Shown here piece after piece: positions 1 to 6,743 of a stretch of DNA of 17,026 nucleotides; positions within the stretch are counted from its first letter, which is position 1; each line of letters starts with the position of its first letter. Under the pieces are notes generated by a model. It did no database searches. It was given only the letters and a program-made list of their open reading frames with translations, and was not told the DNA's origin. The position numbers and the translations under genes were made by a program. Source of the DNA: an uncultured Opitutales bacterium (GTDB lineage Bacteria; Verrucomicrobiota; Verrucomicrobiia; Opitutales; Intestinicryptomonadaceae); NCBI GenBank assembly GCA_900552245.1, contig URYY01000029.1:1-17026 (forward strand), given 5' to 3'.

Positions 1-7
1 GTGCGCC

Positions 8-21
8 GCCCCCTAGGGGGC
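8..21. repeat. Perfect 14-base palindrome
   Basis: The 14 bases read identically on both strands (GCCCC, CTAG, GGGGC). As RNA they could fold into a 5-bp G+C stem with a 4-base loop. No T-run follows, so this is at best a weak or Rho-assisted transcription end for a gene left of the window. The A+T-rich bases from about 22 to 145 lead to the first gene, and I found no convincing promoter there. Confidence 0.35.
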
Positions 22-145
22 AATAAGTAAATGAATCAATAACTTAAACTTTAATCTTTACAAAAAACCAACAATATCTAAAAACATCTACCGTCAGTTA
101 TACACTGGCCTTTTGAAAAAAGGATTTTTACGGAAAATAGATTAT

Positions 146-364
146 ATGGATAAGGAACAATTCTTAAATGAGATGCAGGACGTTCTTCAGCGCGACGATG
201 CCGTGAATGAGAACGATAATTTAAGCGACTATGAAGAGTGGGACAGCTTATCAAAGATGGCGGTAATGGCCTTTTTTGATAAGAGATTGGGAAAGAAAAT
301 ATCGCTAAAGGAGTTGGGGGAGATCCAAACGGTTTCAGACCTTCTCAAGATTGCGGGTCTTTAA
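146..364 (+). CDS. Small acyl carrier protein of the glycan-linked acyl module
   Basis: A 72-residue acyl carrier protein. The phosphopantetheine site is the DSL motif, with Ser34 in EEWDSLSKMAV, followed by the usual acidic/hydrophobic helix and a C-terminal TVSDLLKIAGL. Carriers of this kind hold a growing acyl chain as a thioester. I chose the ATG at 146; the frame can be extended to a TTG at 113, but that lacks a ribosome binding site and adds a lysine-rich stretch not expected in the family. The ketoreductase starts 9 bases after the stop, so the two are probably co-transcribed, and the gene order implies a dedicated carrier for the KAS III, ketoreductase and acyltransferase that follow. 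It could instead serve a peptide-synthetase-like loading step, but no such enzyme is in view. Confidence 0.8.
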   Translation: MDKEQFLNEMQDVLQRDDAVNENDNLSDYEEWDSLSKMAVMAFFDKRLGKKISLKELGEIQTVSDLLKIAGL

Positions 365-373
365 GGATTTTTT

Positions 374-1114
374 ATGGTGGATTTCAAGTCCGAGCAGGTA
401 TTTTTGGTTACGGGTGCGAGTTCCGGCATAGGAGCGGGCGTGGTTCGTTTGTTAAATTCTCGCGGTGCTACTGTTGTTGGTATTGCTAGAAGATTGGAGC
501 AGATGGAGAGTCTGAAGTCGGAGTTGAAATTCCCAGAGAGATTTTTTTGCGAGAAGCGCGACTTGTCCGAGGATATAGAGGGCTTGCCGGCATATGTAAA
601 AGAGCTCAAGGCTAAGTATGGTAAATTTAGCGGGCTTGCCTCTTGTGCAGGGGTTGGTTGTTTGCTGCCTTTGCAAGTGCTTGATGCCAATAGGCATAAA
701 GTAGTTTTTGATGTGAATTACTTTTCGCACATATATCTCGCTAAGGGGCTTGCTGATAGGAGAAATAATGTTGGGTATGGAACTTCTATGGTATTCATTT
801 CCTCTATTTCTGCTTTGCATCCCGACAAAAGTATGCTTGTGTATGCGGGCAGTAAGGCTGCGTTGATAGCGTCTGTTAAATCGATTGCAAAAGAATTGGC
901 TCCTCATGGAATAAGGGCGAATTTGCTTTCGCCCGCCGAGATAATGACGCCTATGATAGAGCATTCCGAAGTCGCGGCCGCTAGAAGACAGATGTACCCT
1001 ATGGGCTTTGGAGATGTAAACGATGTCGCAAATTTGCTTGTATTTCTGCTTTCAAGCGAGGCAAAGTGGATAACAGGGCAAAATTACGTCGTTGATTGCG
1101 CCTCAATGGGGTAA
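374..1114 (+). CDS. SDR oxidoreductase, likely 3-oxoacyl-ACP reductase (FabG-like)
   Basis: A 246-residue classical short-chain dehydrogenase/reductase. It has the NAD(P)-binding glycine motif TGASSGIG (residues 13-20), a CAG variant of the NAG motif (91-93), structural Asn115, the catalytic serine region SSIS (143-146), and Tyr157 with Lys161 in YAGSKAA. The C-terminal ITGQNYVVDCASMG is typical of the FabG group. Arg residues after the second strand (ARR, 38-40) suggest NADPH. A clear AAGGA ribosome binding site sits 6 bases before the ATG and overlaps the stop of the carrier-protein gene. Between an acyl carrier protein and a KAS III, its most likely role is reducing a 3-oxoacyl-ACP to the 3-hydroxyacyl-ACP. 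A sugar-nucleotide reductase cannot be excluded from sequence alone. Confidence 0.82.
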   Translation: MVDFKSEQVFLVTGASSGIGAGVVRLLNSRGATVVGIARRLEQMESLKSELKFPERFFCEKRDLSEDIEGLPAYVKELKAKYGKFSGLASCAGVGCLLPLQVLDANRHKVVFDVNYFSHIYLAKGLADRRNNVGYGTSMVFISSISALHPDKSMLVYAGSKAALIASVKSIAKELAPHGIRANLLSPAEIMTPMIEHSEVAAARRQMYPMGFGDVNDVANLLVFLLSSEAKWITGQNYVVDCASMG

Positions 1115-1142
1115 TTGCGATTATTGAAAATTTGAGTTTATT

Positions 1143-2311
1143 ATGGCCAGATCACGATTTCGACATGTAAAAATAAGTGGCTTACTCACCGTTGTTCCAC
1201 CTCGTGAAATTTCCATATACGACGAGGCGTGTTATTATGGTAACAGCATTAAAAAAGTTGAAAGGTTGCGCAAGATGGTGGGTTTTTACAAGCGCAGAGT
1301 TGTCGATAAAGGGGTAACGCCATCGGATTTGGCTATATTTGCGGCCTCAAAACTGATAGAGGGCATGAAGTTAGACAAATCTTCTATAGATGCTTTAATT
1401 TTTGTAGTTCAAAAGCCTGACGTACCACAGCCTGCTACTGCGTTTTTTATACATTCAAAACTTGCTTTGCCGAAAACTTGCATGTGCTTTGATGTAAATC
1501 AGGGTTGCACTGGTGGGTTTATGGGCTTCATATCGCGCATTCCATGATAGAGTCTGGAGCTTTTAAACGTATTCTTTTACTCACCGGCGATACTCCATCG
1601 GCGAATGTTCCGATTGAAAATAGGCAGAAGGCTCCCTTGTTTGGAGATGCCGCGTCAGCAACTATTTTAGACTATTCGGAGGCCGAGACTTCCGTGACTT
1701 ATTTTGAGTCCGGAGCGGATGGTGATGGGTTCGAATATTTATTAAAGCCCGCTATGGGAGAACGTATAAAATTTCTTGGAAATTCTACTGAAGATGAGGG
1801 GCTTATTAAAAAATTTAAATGTGGAGACGCTAGGATTTCATGTTTGGCTATGGAGTCGTACATGGACGGCCTTGCAATATTCGATTTTACGATGAATCGC
1901 GTTCCAATGGAAATGCGCAGCCTTATGGAGTATGCCGGGGTGGGAGAGGCCGACATAAAATATCTGTTGCTCCATCAAGCGAACAAGCAAATTGTTGAAA
2001 ATGTCGCACGCGCGGCGGGATTCTCTCCCCAAAAGGTTTCGTGGACTGCTTTCGAGAACTATGGCAATCAGACTATGTCATCAATTCCGGCCTTGATATG
2101 CCACGATCTTATTGATTTTATATCTCGAAATAATAATGAGCGTCTCATGTGCTATTCTTTTGGAAATGGCTTGAGTTGGGCGGGGTGTGTGTTAACGCTT
2201 TCAGAGGTCTTTTGTGGCGGAATTCTTATTTTTGAGAAGCCTGACTATTTTAAGGATAGGGCGGAATTAATAGAACATTGGAAATCTAAAATAATGGGGG
2301 CCTCCGATTAG
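1143..2311 (+). pseudogene. Ketoacyl-ACP synthase III-like gene, interrupted by a frameshift
   Basis: This is a FabH-like condensing enzyme, which joins an acyl-CoA primer to malonyl-ACP. It is split over two frames. The first part (1143 to a stop at 1545-1547) holds the N-terminal half and the nucleophile, Cys122 in DVNQGCTGG. The second part is read in the -1 frame from about 1517 and holds the rest: VYGLHIAHS, the catalytic His in LLHQANKQI (codon 1973-1975), the Asn in ENYGNQT (codon 2066-2068) and the closing SFGNGLSWAG. The Cys-His-Asn triad is therefore intact apart from the break. The homology passes from one frame to the other at 1512-1520 (GGTGGGTTT), as if one base were missing. 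Restoring it gives about 389 residues, including roughly 40 beyond the usual FabH C-terminus. I see no canonical slippery heptamer in the zero frame, so a mutation or sequence error is likelier than programmed frameshifting. Confidence 0.8.
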
Positions 2312-2351
2312 AGTCTCGCCTTGCTATATGTTGATTATATTTTAATTGGGT

Positions 2352-2984
2352 ATGAAAGATAGAGTTTTTATCGTCGGTGGCGGCGGATTTGCGCGCGAGT
2401 GCTATGCCGCATTGGCGACTGTCATCCGCGAAGGAGGCGAATGCGAGTTCGGCGGTTTTTTGTCTCACGGCGGTTGTTCAATGGATTTAAAGTCTTACAG
2501 CAACTTGTATAGGGGAGAGTGGTCTGAGCATTCATGGGGTCTAAGAGATTTTGCCGTAATAGGGGTCGGGGGGAATATTCCCGTGAGAAAAAAAATATTT
2601 AACGACTTAAAGTCCGCCGGAATTCGTTTCTACACTTTAGTTTCCGTCCGCCCAAATTTAAATCCGGATATTTGTCATGGAGAATGTAATATTTTTATTA
2701 GTACTTATATTTCTGTTGATATAAAGATCGGGGACGGTAACGTGTTCAATGGCGACATAATAGTTGGGCACGACTGCGAAATAGGGAACTTTAATTTCTT
2801 TGGTCCGCGCTCCACGATTTTGGGTGGCGTAAAAATCGGTGATTGCAACTCAATAGGAACATCTTCGGTACTTTTGCCTGAGTGCAAGATAGGCAACAAT
2901 AATAAAATTGCCCCCTTAAGTGCAGTTTATAAGGGTTGTAGGGATAATTGCTACATGATTGGCAATCCTGCCATGAAAGTTTAA
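2352..2984 (+). CDS. NeuD/PglD-family sugar O/N-acyltransferase
   Basis: A 210-residue protein with the two-part build of the NeuD/PglD family. The N-terminal Rossmann-like domain opens with VFIVGGGGFARE, which in relatives binds the UDP-sugar. The C-terminal left-handed parallel beta-helix is made of hexapeptide repeats (IGDGNVFNGD, IGNFNFFGPR, IGDCNSIGTS, IGNNNKIAPL). The expected catalytic His is in VGHDCEIGN, and the protein ends with the usual IGNPAMKV. Relatives move an acetyl or longer acyl group from CoA (some from ACP) onto an amino or hydroxyl group of a sugar nucleotide. Directly after acyl-chain genes, it is the natural candidate to place that chain on a sugar. I chose ATG 2352 over TTG 2346; no strong ribosome binding site is visible for either. 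Confidence 0.83.
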   Translation: MKDRVFIVGGGGFARECYAALATVIREGGECEFGGFLSHGGCSMDLKSYSNLYRGEWSEHSWGLRDFAVIGVGGNIPVRKKIFNDLKSAGIRFYTLVSVRPNLNPDICHGECNIFISTYISVDIKIGDGNVFNGDIIVGHDCEIGNFNFFGPRSTILGGVKIGDCNSIGTSSVLLPECKIGNNNKIAPLSAVYKGCRDNCYMIGNPAMKV

Positions 2985-3014
2985 AGGTGGCGCAGTAAAG
3001 TTCCGTTGCTTGGG

Positions 3015-3656
3015 TTAGGTCTTTGAATCGGGCTTCACTCTGCCCGCGCGTTCCACGTCTAAAAGCCCCTCGCGATTTACAACTTGTATGTCACTCTTAA
3101 ACAGCACCTTCTTTGCGGTTAAAAGCAGGATTTTTAAATCGTTTAGAAAGGTCACATTCTTTACGTATTCGACGTCGTAGGCAAGTTTTTTATCCCACGA
3201 TATGGCGTTTCTGCCGTTTACCTGCGCAAGCCCAGTGATTCCAGGGCGCACGCTGTGGCGCAACTTTTCCTCTTCCGTGTAGTAGGGCAGGTAGCGCGGC
3301 AAAAGCGGGCGTGGACCAACGAAAGACATATCGCCCCTTAGAACATTGAAAAGTTGCGGCAATTCGTCTAGGCTAGACTTTCTCAAAAATTTGCCAAGAG
3401 TCGTAATTCTCTGTTCATCGGGCAGAAGTTCACCGTCTTCGCCTCGCTTTGAGTTCATGCTCCTAAACTTCATTACGGTAAAAATTTTTTCGTTTAGCCC
3501 GGGGCGCTTCTGCCTAAAAACCGTGGGGCTTCCCATATTTAGCCTTATTAGCACATACAAAAGCAGATATATCGGCGAAAGCGCGACTATCATTGCCAGA
3601 GCCATTGAAAAGTCCAAAGCGCGCTTAAAGAATCTCGAATACAGGGTATTTTGCAT
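3015..3656 (-). CDS. PglC-type initiating phosphoglycosyl transferase (bacterial sugar transferase family)
   Basis: A 213-residue monotopic enzyme that transfers a sugar-1-phosphate from a nucleotide sugar to polyprenyl phosphate, starting O-antigen, capsule or exopolysaccharide repeat units at the inner membrane. The single N-terminal hydrophobic helix (about 14-38) is followed by the cytoplasmic catalytic domain with RQKRPGLNEKIF, MKFRSM, the catalytic Asp97-Glu98 pair in SSLDELPQLFNVL, the GPRP motif (114-117) and RPGITGLAQVNGRN. The length fits the short PglC/WecP-like class, not the large WbaP class with extra membrane helices. It converges on the acyltransferase with a gap of 30 bases and lies 48 bases downstream of rsmE on the same strand, so it may be read from the rsmE promoter. 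The sugar used cannot be told from sequence. Confidence 0.92.
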   Translation of the reverse strand: MQNTLYSRFFKRALDFSMALAMIVALSPIYLLLYVLIRLNMGSPTVFRQKRPGLNEKIFTVMKFRSMNSKRGEDGELLPDEQRITTLGKFLRKSSLDELPQLFNVLRGDMSFVGPRPLLPRYLPYYTEEEKLRHSVRPGITGLAQVNGRNAISWDKKLAYDVEYVKNVTFLNDLKILLLTAKKVLFKSDIQVVNREGLLDVERAGRVKPDSKT

Positions 3657-3704
3657 CTCTTAAAGCCATTGAGCCTCGCATTTTTTTTGAGCTTTTTCAA
3701 CTTT

Positions 3705-4412
3705 TTATTTTGCGTTTAGGCAAAGTGCGAGAGCCGCAATTATCGCAGAGTCCGTCCTAAGCACGCGTTCGCCCAAACTTGCTAGGGTAAAGCCTCCTGC
3801 GCGCAGCCTGTCGCGCTCGGAGTTTGAAAATCCCCTCTCTCCTCCGAAAATTAGCGCGGTCCTTATTCCTTTTTTGGCAATTTCTGAAAGCCCTGCGCTA
3901 GCTTCGTAAATGTCGGGCGCAATTTTTATTTGGCAAGCCCTGCAAAACTCTATCGCTTCATCTAGGCCCGTGAGCTTGGCAAATTCGGGTAGGAATGTCG
4001 AGCAGGCCTGCTCCGCGCCCTTTATTAGGTTCTTTTCAACTTCCTCAGATGCGTAGGCGGAGCTCTTTAGGTAACTTTCATCGCCCTTGTCGGCAACGTA
4101 AAATGCGAGCTTTTCAACTCCGAAGCATGCTGCCTCAAACATAATTCGCTTTGCAATTTGCGGGCGCGTAAAGGGCACGCATAGCAAAAGTTTCTGCCTT
4201 GCGGGGTTCGGGAGCTCTTTGTCTGTCATTTCAAACTTATAACCATTGGCGCACTCTACAACCTTTGTCTTGAAGAGCTTCCGATTTGCTATGCCGGCGT
4301 AGATTTCGCCTTCGCCCGCAATTTTTAGCACATCTTTTATGTGGGCTGCCCTCGGGTCGTTAAAGTCCATAAATTCGGCTTCTCTTTCGTCTTTAAATAC
4401 AAGTGCGTTCAT
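3705..4412 (-). CDS. rsmE: 16S rRNA (uracil1498-N3)-methyltransferase, RsmE family
   Basis: A 235-residue SPOUT-class methyltransferase of the RsmE family, which methylates N3 of U1498 in helix 44 of 16S rRNA using S-adenosylmethionine. The N-terminal part (about 1-65) matches the PUA-like RNA-binding domain (HIKDVLKIAGEGEIYAGI). The C-terminal SPOUT knot has IFGGERGFSNSER (188-200) and SLGERVLRTDSAIIAAL (212-228), which form the cofactor pocket. Usual family motifs are altered: the EQxxR segment reads EQACSTFLP, and the Pro usual in SLGPR is Glu. Start ATG 4412 fits the family; the open frame runs 90 codons further up into the divergent carrier-protein gene, but that extension has no family counterpart. 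Only 54 bases separate the two divergent starts, so both promoters must lie in or near that gap. Confidence 0.88.
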   Translation of the reverse strand: MNALVFKDEREAEFMDFNDPRAAHIKDVLKIAGEGEIYAGIANRKLFKTKVVECANGYKFEMTDKELPNPARQKLLLCVPFTRPQIAKRIMFEAACFGVEKLAFYVADKGDESYLKSSAYASEEVEKNLIKGAEQACSTFLPEFAKLTGLDEAIEFCRACQIKIAPDIYEASAGLSEIAKKGIRTALIFGGERGFSNSERDRLRAGGFTLASLGERVLRTDSAIIAALALCLNAK

Positions 4413-4466
4413 GCGGGGAAAATAAATGGTTGAATTTGCGGAGAAATTGTGCAAGTTTAACGAGAT

Positions 4467-4829
4467 ATGCAGAATAATAACTTTACCCCCGAAATGGAAG
4501 AAACCTTGAGAGAGAGCCTTAAGCGCTGCTCTCCAGAGACTATTGAAGCTGCTATCGAATTTCGCAAAACCGGCGACATTTCTAAAATCAATACGGTAGT
4601 ATTGGGCGTTTTGGCGCGCTTTGTCGAGCCTGATAAGCGCAAATTGCTCGAAAATCCGTCTGACGATATGGTCTTGGCGCAAGATTTGAATCTGGATTCC
4701 CTAACTATGGTTGAGATAGTTCTGGCCGTTGAAGACGCCACCGGAATTGCAATCTCAAACGAGGAAGTGCAGAGCCTGCGCACCTTGGGCGACGTAAAGA
4801 GCTTTATTGAAAAAAAGGCAAACGCATAA
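4467..4829 (+). CDS. Acyl carrier protein with N-terminal extension
   Basis: A 120-residue protein whose C-terminal 60-70 residues are an acyl carrier/phosphopantetheine-attachment domain. The site is DLNLDSLTMVEIVLAVED with Ser78, then IAISNEEVQSLRTLGDVKSFIEKK, a textbook helix II-III arrangement. The first 60 residues or so are not part of a normal carrier protein (about 80 residues in all). They look helical and charged (METLRESLKR-like start, then IEFRKTGDISKINTVVLGVLARFVEP) and could be a docking segment. The gene is divergent from rsmE and 94 bases from the ABC operon, with no fatty-acid enzyme beside it, so its partner pathway is unknown. It is distinct from the small carrier at 146-364. 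The ATG at 4467 has only a weak GAG ribosome binding site. Confidence 0.85.
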   Translation: MQNNNFTPEMEETLRESLKRCSPETIEAAIEFRKTGDISKINTVVLGVLARFVEPDKRKLLENPSDDMVLAQDLNLDSLTMVEIVLAVEDATGIAISNEEVQSLRTLGDVKSFIEKKANA

Positions 4830-4846
4830 GAGTTTTTTAGGCTCTT

Positions 4847-4869
4847 GCCAAAATTTGTTTAAATTTGGC
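4847..4869 (+). terminator. Possible weak hairpin after the extended acyl carrier gene
   Basis: GCCAAA at 4847-4852 pairs with TTTGGC at 4864-4869, with two more A-T pairs past one mismatch and a short loop. A second small hairpin (AAGAG/CTCTT, 4828-4846) lies just before it. The following bases are moderately T-rich but hold no clean T-run. Together they may end the carrier transcript, or may simply be leader structure of the ABC operon. Confidence 0.3.
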
Positions 4870-4923
4870 GCAATTTCTTTGAAACTCGTGCGCCGCGGCA
4901 ATTGTCTATAGACGCATCTACCT

Positions 4924-5979
4924 ATGTCGGAAGCGGTTAAAGATAGCGAATATTCGGTCGTAGCCGAGAGACTTACGCAGTCTTACGGCGCGATGAAGGC
5001 TGTCGACGGAGTCTCGTTTAAGATTAAAAAGGGCGAGATTGTGGGCTTCTTGGGTCCAAACGGGGCGGGCAAGAGCACGACTATGCGAATTTTGTCGGGG
5101 CTTATGCCGGCTACGAGCGGCAGGGCGTACATTTGCGGCGTAAGCGTTGCAAACGACCCGAAGCTCGCGCAGTCGCACTTGGGCTATATGCCTGAGAATA
5201 ATCCGCTGCCGGAGGAGATGCGCGTAAAGGAGTATTTGACTTTCCGCGCGAAAATAAAAGGTGTTCGCGGGCGCGATGTGAAGGCGAATGTACAGGAGGC
5301 CATGGAAGTTTGCCAACTCCATAGGAAGGCCTCGAAGAAGATAATAGGAAATTTGTCAAAGGGCTTTAGGCAGAGGGTCGGGATTGCCGACGCGCTTCTT
5401 TCTAAGCCCGATGTAATTATAATGGACGAGCCTACCATAGGCTTAGATCCCCATCAAATCATTGCAATTCGCGAGCTCATAGACTCTTTGCGCGGCAAGA
5501 TGTCGGTTATAATTAGCAGCCACATTCTGCCTGAAATCGAGCTTGTTTGCGACAGGGTTATGATTATAAATCAGGGGCGCATAGTTGCCTCCGGCACTCC
5601 CGCGAGTCTGCGCGACGAATTTTTGCCTCACAGCGTTTACGAGGTCTCGGCAAAAGTTAGCGAAGCTCAAATTGAGGATTTAATCTCAAAGATGGATTGC
5701 GGCTTTAAGCTTGAAAGCTACTCAAAAAGCGGCAGCGACTCGTATGCGGATTTCCTATTAAAGACGGATTCTCGCGTAAATTTGGGGGCTAGAATTGTTG
5801 CGGCGTTTTCAGAGAACCCGAGTTTTGCTCTGCGCCGCGTAAACTTGAAAGTGCCATCGCTTGAAGACATATTCATGGTCGCGACAAGGCGCAGTTGGGA
5901 GCAGTCAAACGACAGCCTGCAAATGGAGGCCAATAGGATTGACGAATCCTCAAAAGAAGGAAAGGCGGATTTGAAATGA
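4924..5979 (+). CDS. ABC transporter ATP-binding protein, GldA-like
   Basis: A 351-residue ATPase of the ABC-2 exporter class. Walker A is GPNGAGKST (44-52), the signature LSKGFRQR (144-151), Walker B VIIMDEP (164-170) with catalytic Glu169, the D-loop GLDP, and the switch His200 in ISSHIL. In place of the Q-loop glutamine the sequence reads GYMPENNPLPEEM, a form seen in GldA-type ATPases. After about residue 225 comes a C-terminal domain of roughly 120 residues ending in a charged tail, as in exporters with an accessory regulatory domain. It powers the permease encoded next, whose start codon overlaps its stop (ATGA), so expression is translationally coupled. The substrate is unknown. The start has no clear ribosome binding site. 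Confidence 0.92.
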   Translation: MSEAVKDSEYSVVAERLTQSYGAMKAVDGVSFKIKKGEIVGFLGPNGAGKSTTMRILSGLMPATSGRAYICGVSVANDPKLAQSHLGYMPENNPLPEEMRVKEYLTFRAKIKGVRGRDVKANVQEAMEVCQLHRKASKKIIGNLSKGFRQRVGIADALLSKPDVIIMDEPTIGLDPHQIIAIRELIDSLRGKMSVIISSHILPEIELVCDRVMIINQGRIVASGTPASLRDEFLPHSVYEVSAKVSEAQIEDLISKMDCGFKLESYSKSGSDSYADFLLKTDSRVNLGARIVAAFSENPSFALRRVNLKVPSLEDIFMVATRRSWEQSNDSLQMEANRIDESSKEGKADLK

Positions 5980-6743
5980 GGCGCTTTTTATCGCTTTTAA
6001 ACTACCAAATAAAGGCCCTTATAATATCGCCCTCAACCTATGTTGCGGCGTTCTTTTTCACACTCTTGATGGGGCTTATTTACATGCTTAGCCTAAATGA
6101 GGTTAGCGCGACGCTCGGCGGGAAGTCTCCGGTGGAGCTATTTCTATCTCTCTTTTGGATTCCGGTTTTGTTTATAGTGCCGCTTCTAACTATGCGAAGC
6201 ATAGCGGAGGAGCGCAGAATGGGCACGCTGCAAGCTCTCATGACAACTCCGGTAACAGCCTTTGAAATAGTGCTATCAAAATTTTTGGCAAGCTATCTGC
6301 TCTACATCTTTATGTGGACTATGACCTTGTACTTCCCCATTATGACCGTGTTCACGCTCCCGCAGGCGGCGGCTCAGGAGGGTTTATTTTCAGTATCGAG
6401 AATTTTGACCGGCTACATATTCATAGTTGTTAGCGGCGCAACTTACATAGCAATAGGCCTCTTTGCAAGTTCGCTAACCCGCAGTACGCTGGTTGCGGGA
6501 ATGTTGAGCTTTTGCATACTGTTTATAGTAATTGCGGGTTCGTCGCTAGTAGGGAAGGTAGCCATTGAAAATTCGTCGATGGCGCTTTTTATGGAGCAAT
6601 TTATAAACTACACGCAATCGTTTAGGCATTTGGAGGACTTTTCGAACGCGCTTTTAGACACGCGCCCGTTTTTCCTCTACTTTAGCTCGGCTGCTGTGTT
6701 TATCGGGGCAACCACTTTAATAACAGAGTTTAAGGCGTCGTGA
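5976..6743 (+). CDS. ABC-2 type permease, GldF-like
   Basis: A 255-residue inner-membrane protein with six predicted hydrophobic helices at about residues 20-40, 57-73, 101-126, 144-165, 170-192 and 231-250. Between helices 2 and 3 it carries the ABC-2 family segment TMRSIAEERRMGTLQALMTT, which docks on the ATPase. Length and layout match GldF, the permease partner of GldA and GldG. It starts on the ATGA overlap with the ATPase gene and ends on a TGATG overlap with the GldG-like gene. A working exporter would need two copies of the permease or a second subunit; no second permease is encoded here, so a homodimer is likely. Confidence 0.9.
   Translation: MRRFLSLLNYQIKALIISPSTYVAAFFFTLLMGLIYMLSLNEVSATLGGKSPVELFLSLFWIPVLFIVPLLTMRSIAEERRMGTLQALMTTPVTAFEIVLSKFLASYLLYIFMWTMTLYFPIMTVFTLPQAAAQEGLFSVSRILTGYIFIVVSGATYIAIGLFASSLTRSTLVAGMLSFCILFIVIAGSSLVGKVAIENSSMALFMEQFINYTQSFRHLEDFSNALLDTRPFFLYFSSAAVFIGATTLITEFKAS

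Noticed and set aside
1512..1524. Programmed -1 ribosomal frameshift in the KAS III gene
   Set aside because: The possible GGGTTTA heptamer is not in the zero frame of the upstream gene part, and I saw no convincing stem or pseudoknot right after it. An indel or sequence error is simpler.
4413..4682. N-terminal extension of the rsmE frame by 90 codons on the minus strand
   Set aside because: It overlaps the divergent acyl carrier gene on the plus strand, has no RsmE family counterpart, and the ATG at 4412 gives the normal family length and opening.
4879..4912. Possible promoter (TTGAAA and TATAGA) before the ABC operon
   Set aside because: The spacing is 22 bases, too long for a usual sigma-70 promoter, and it would leave almost no leader before the start codon.
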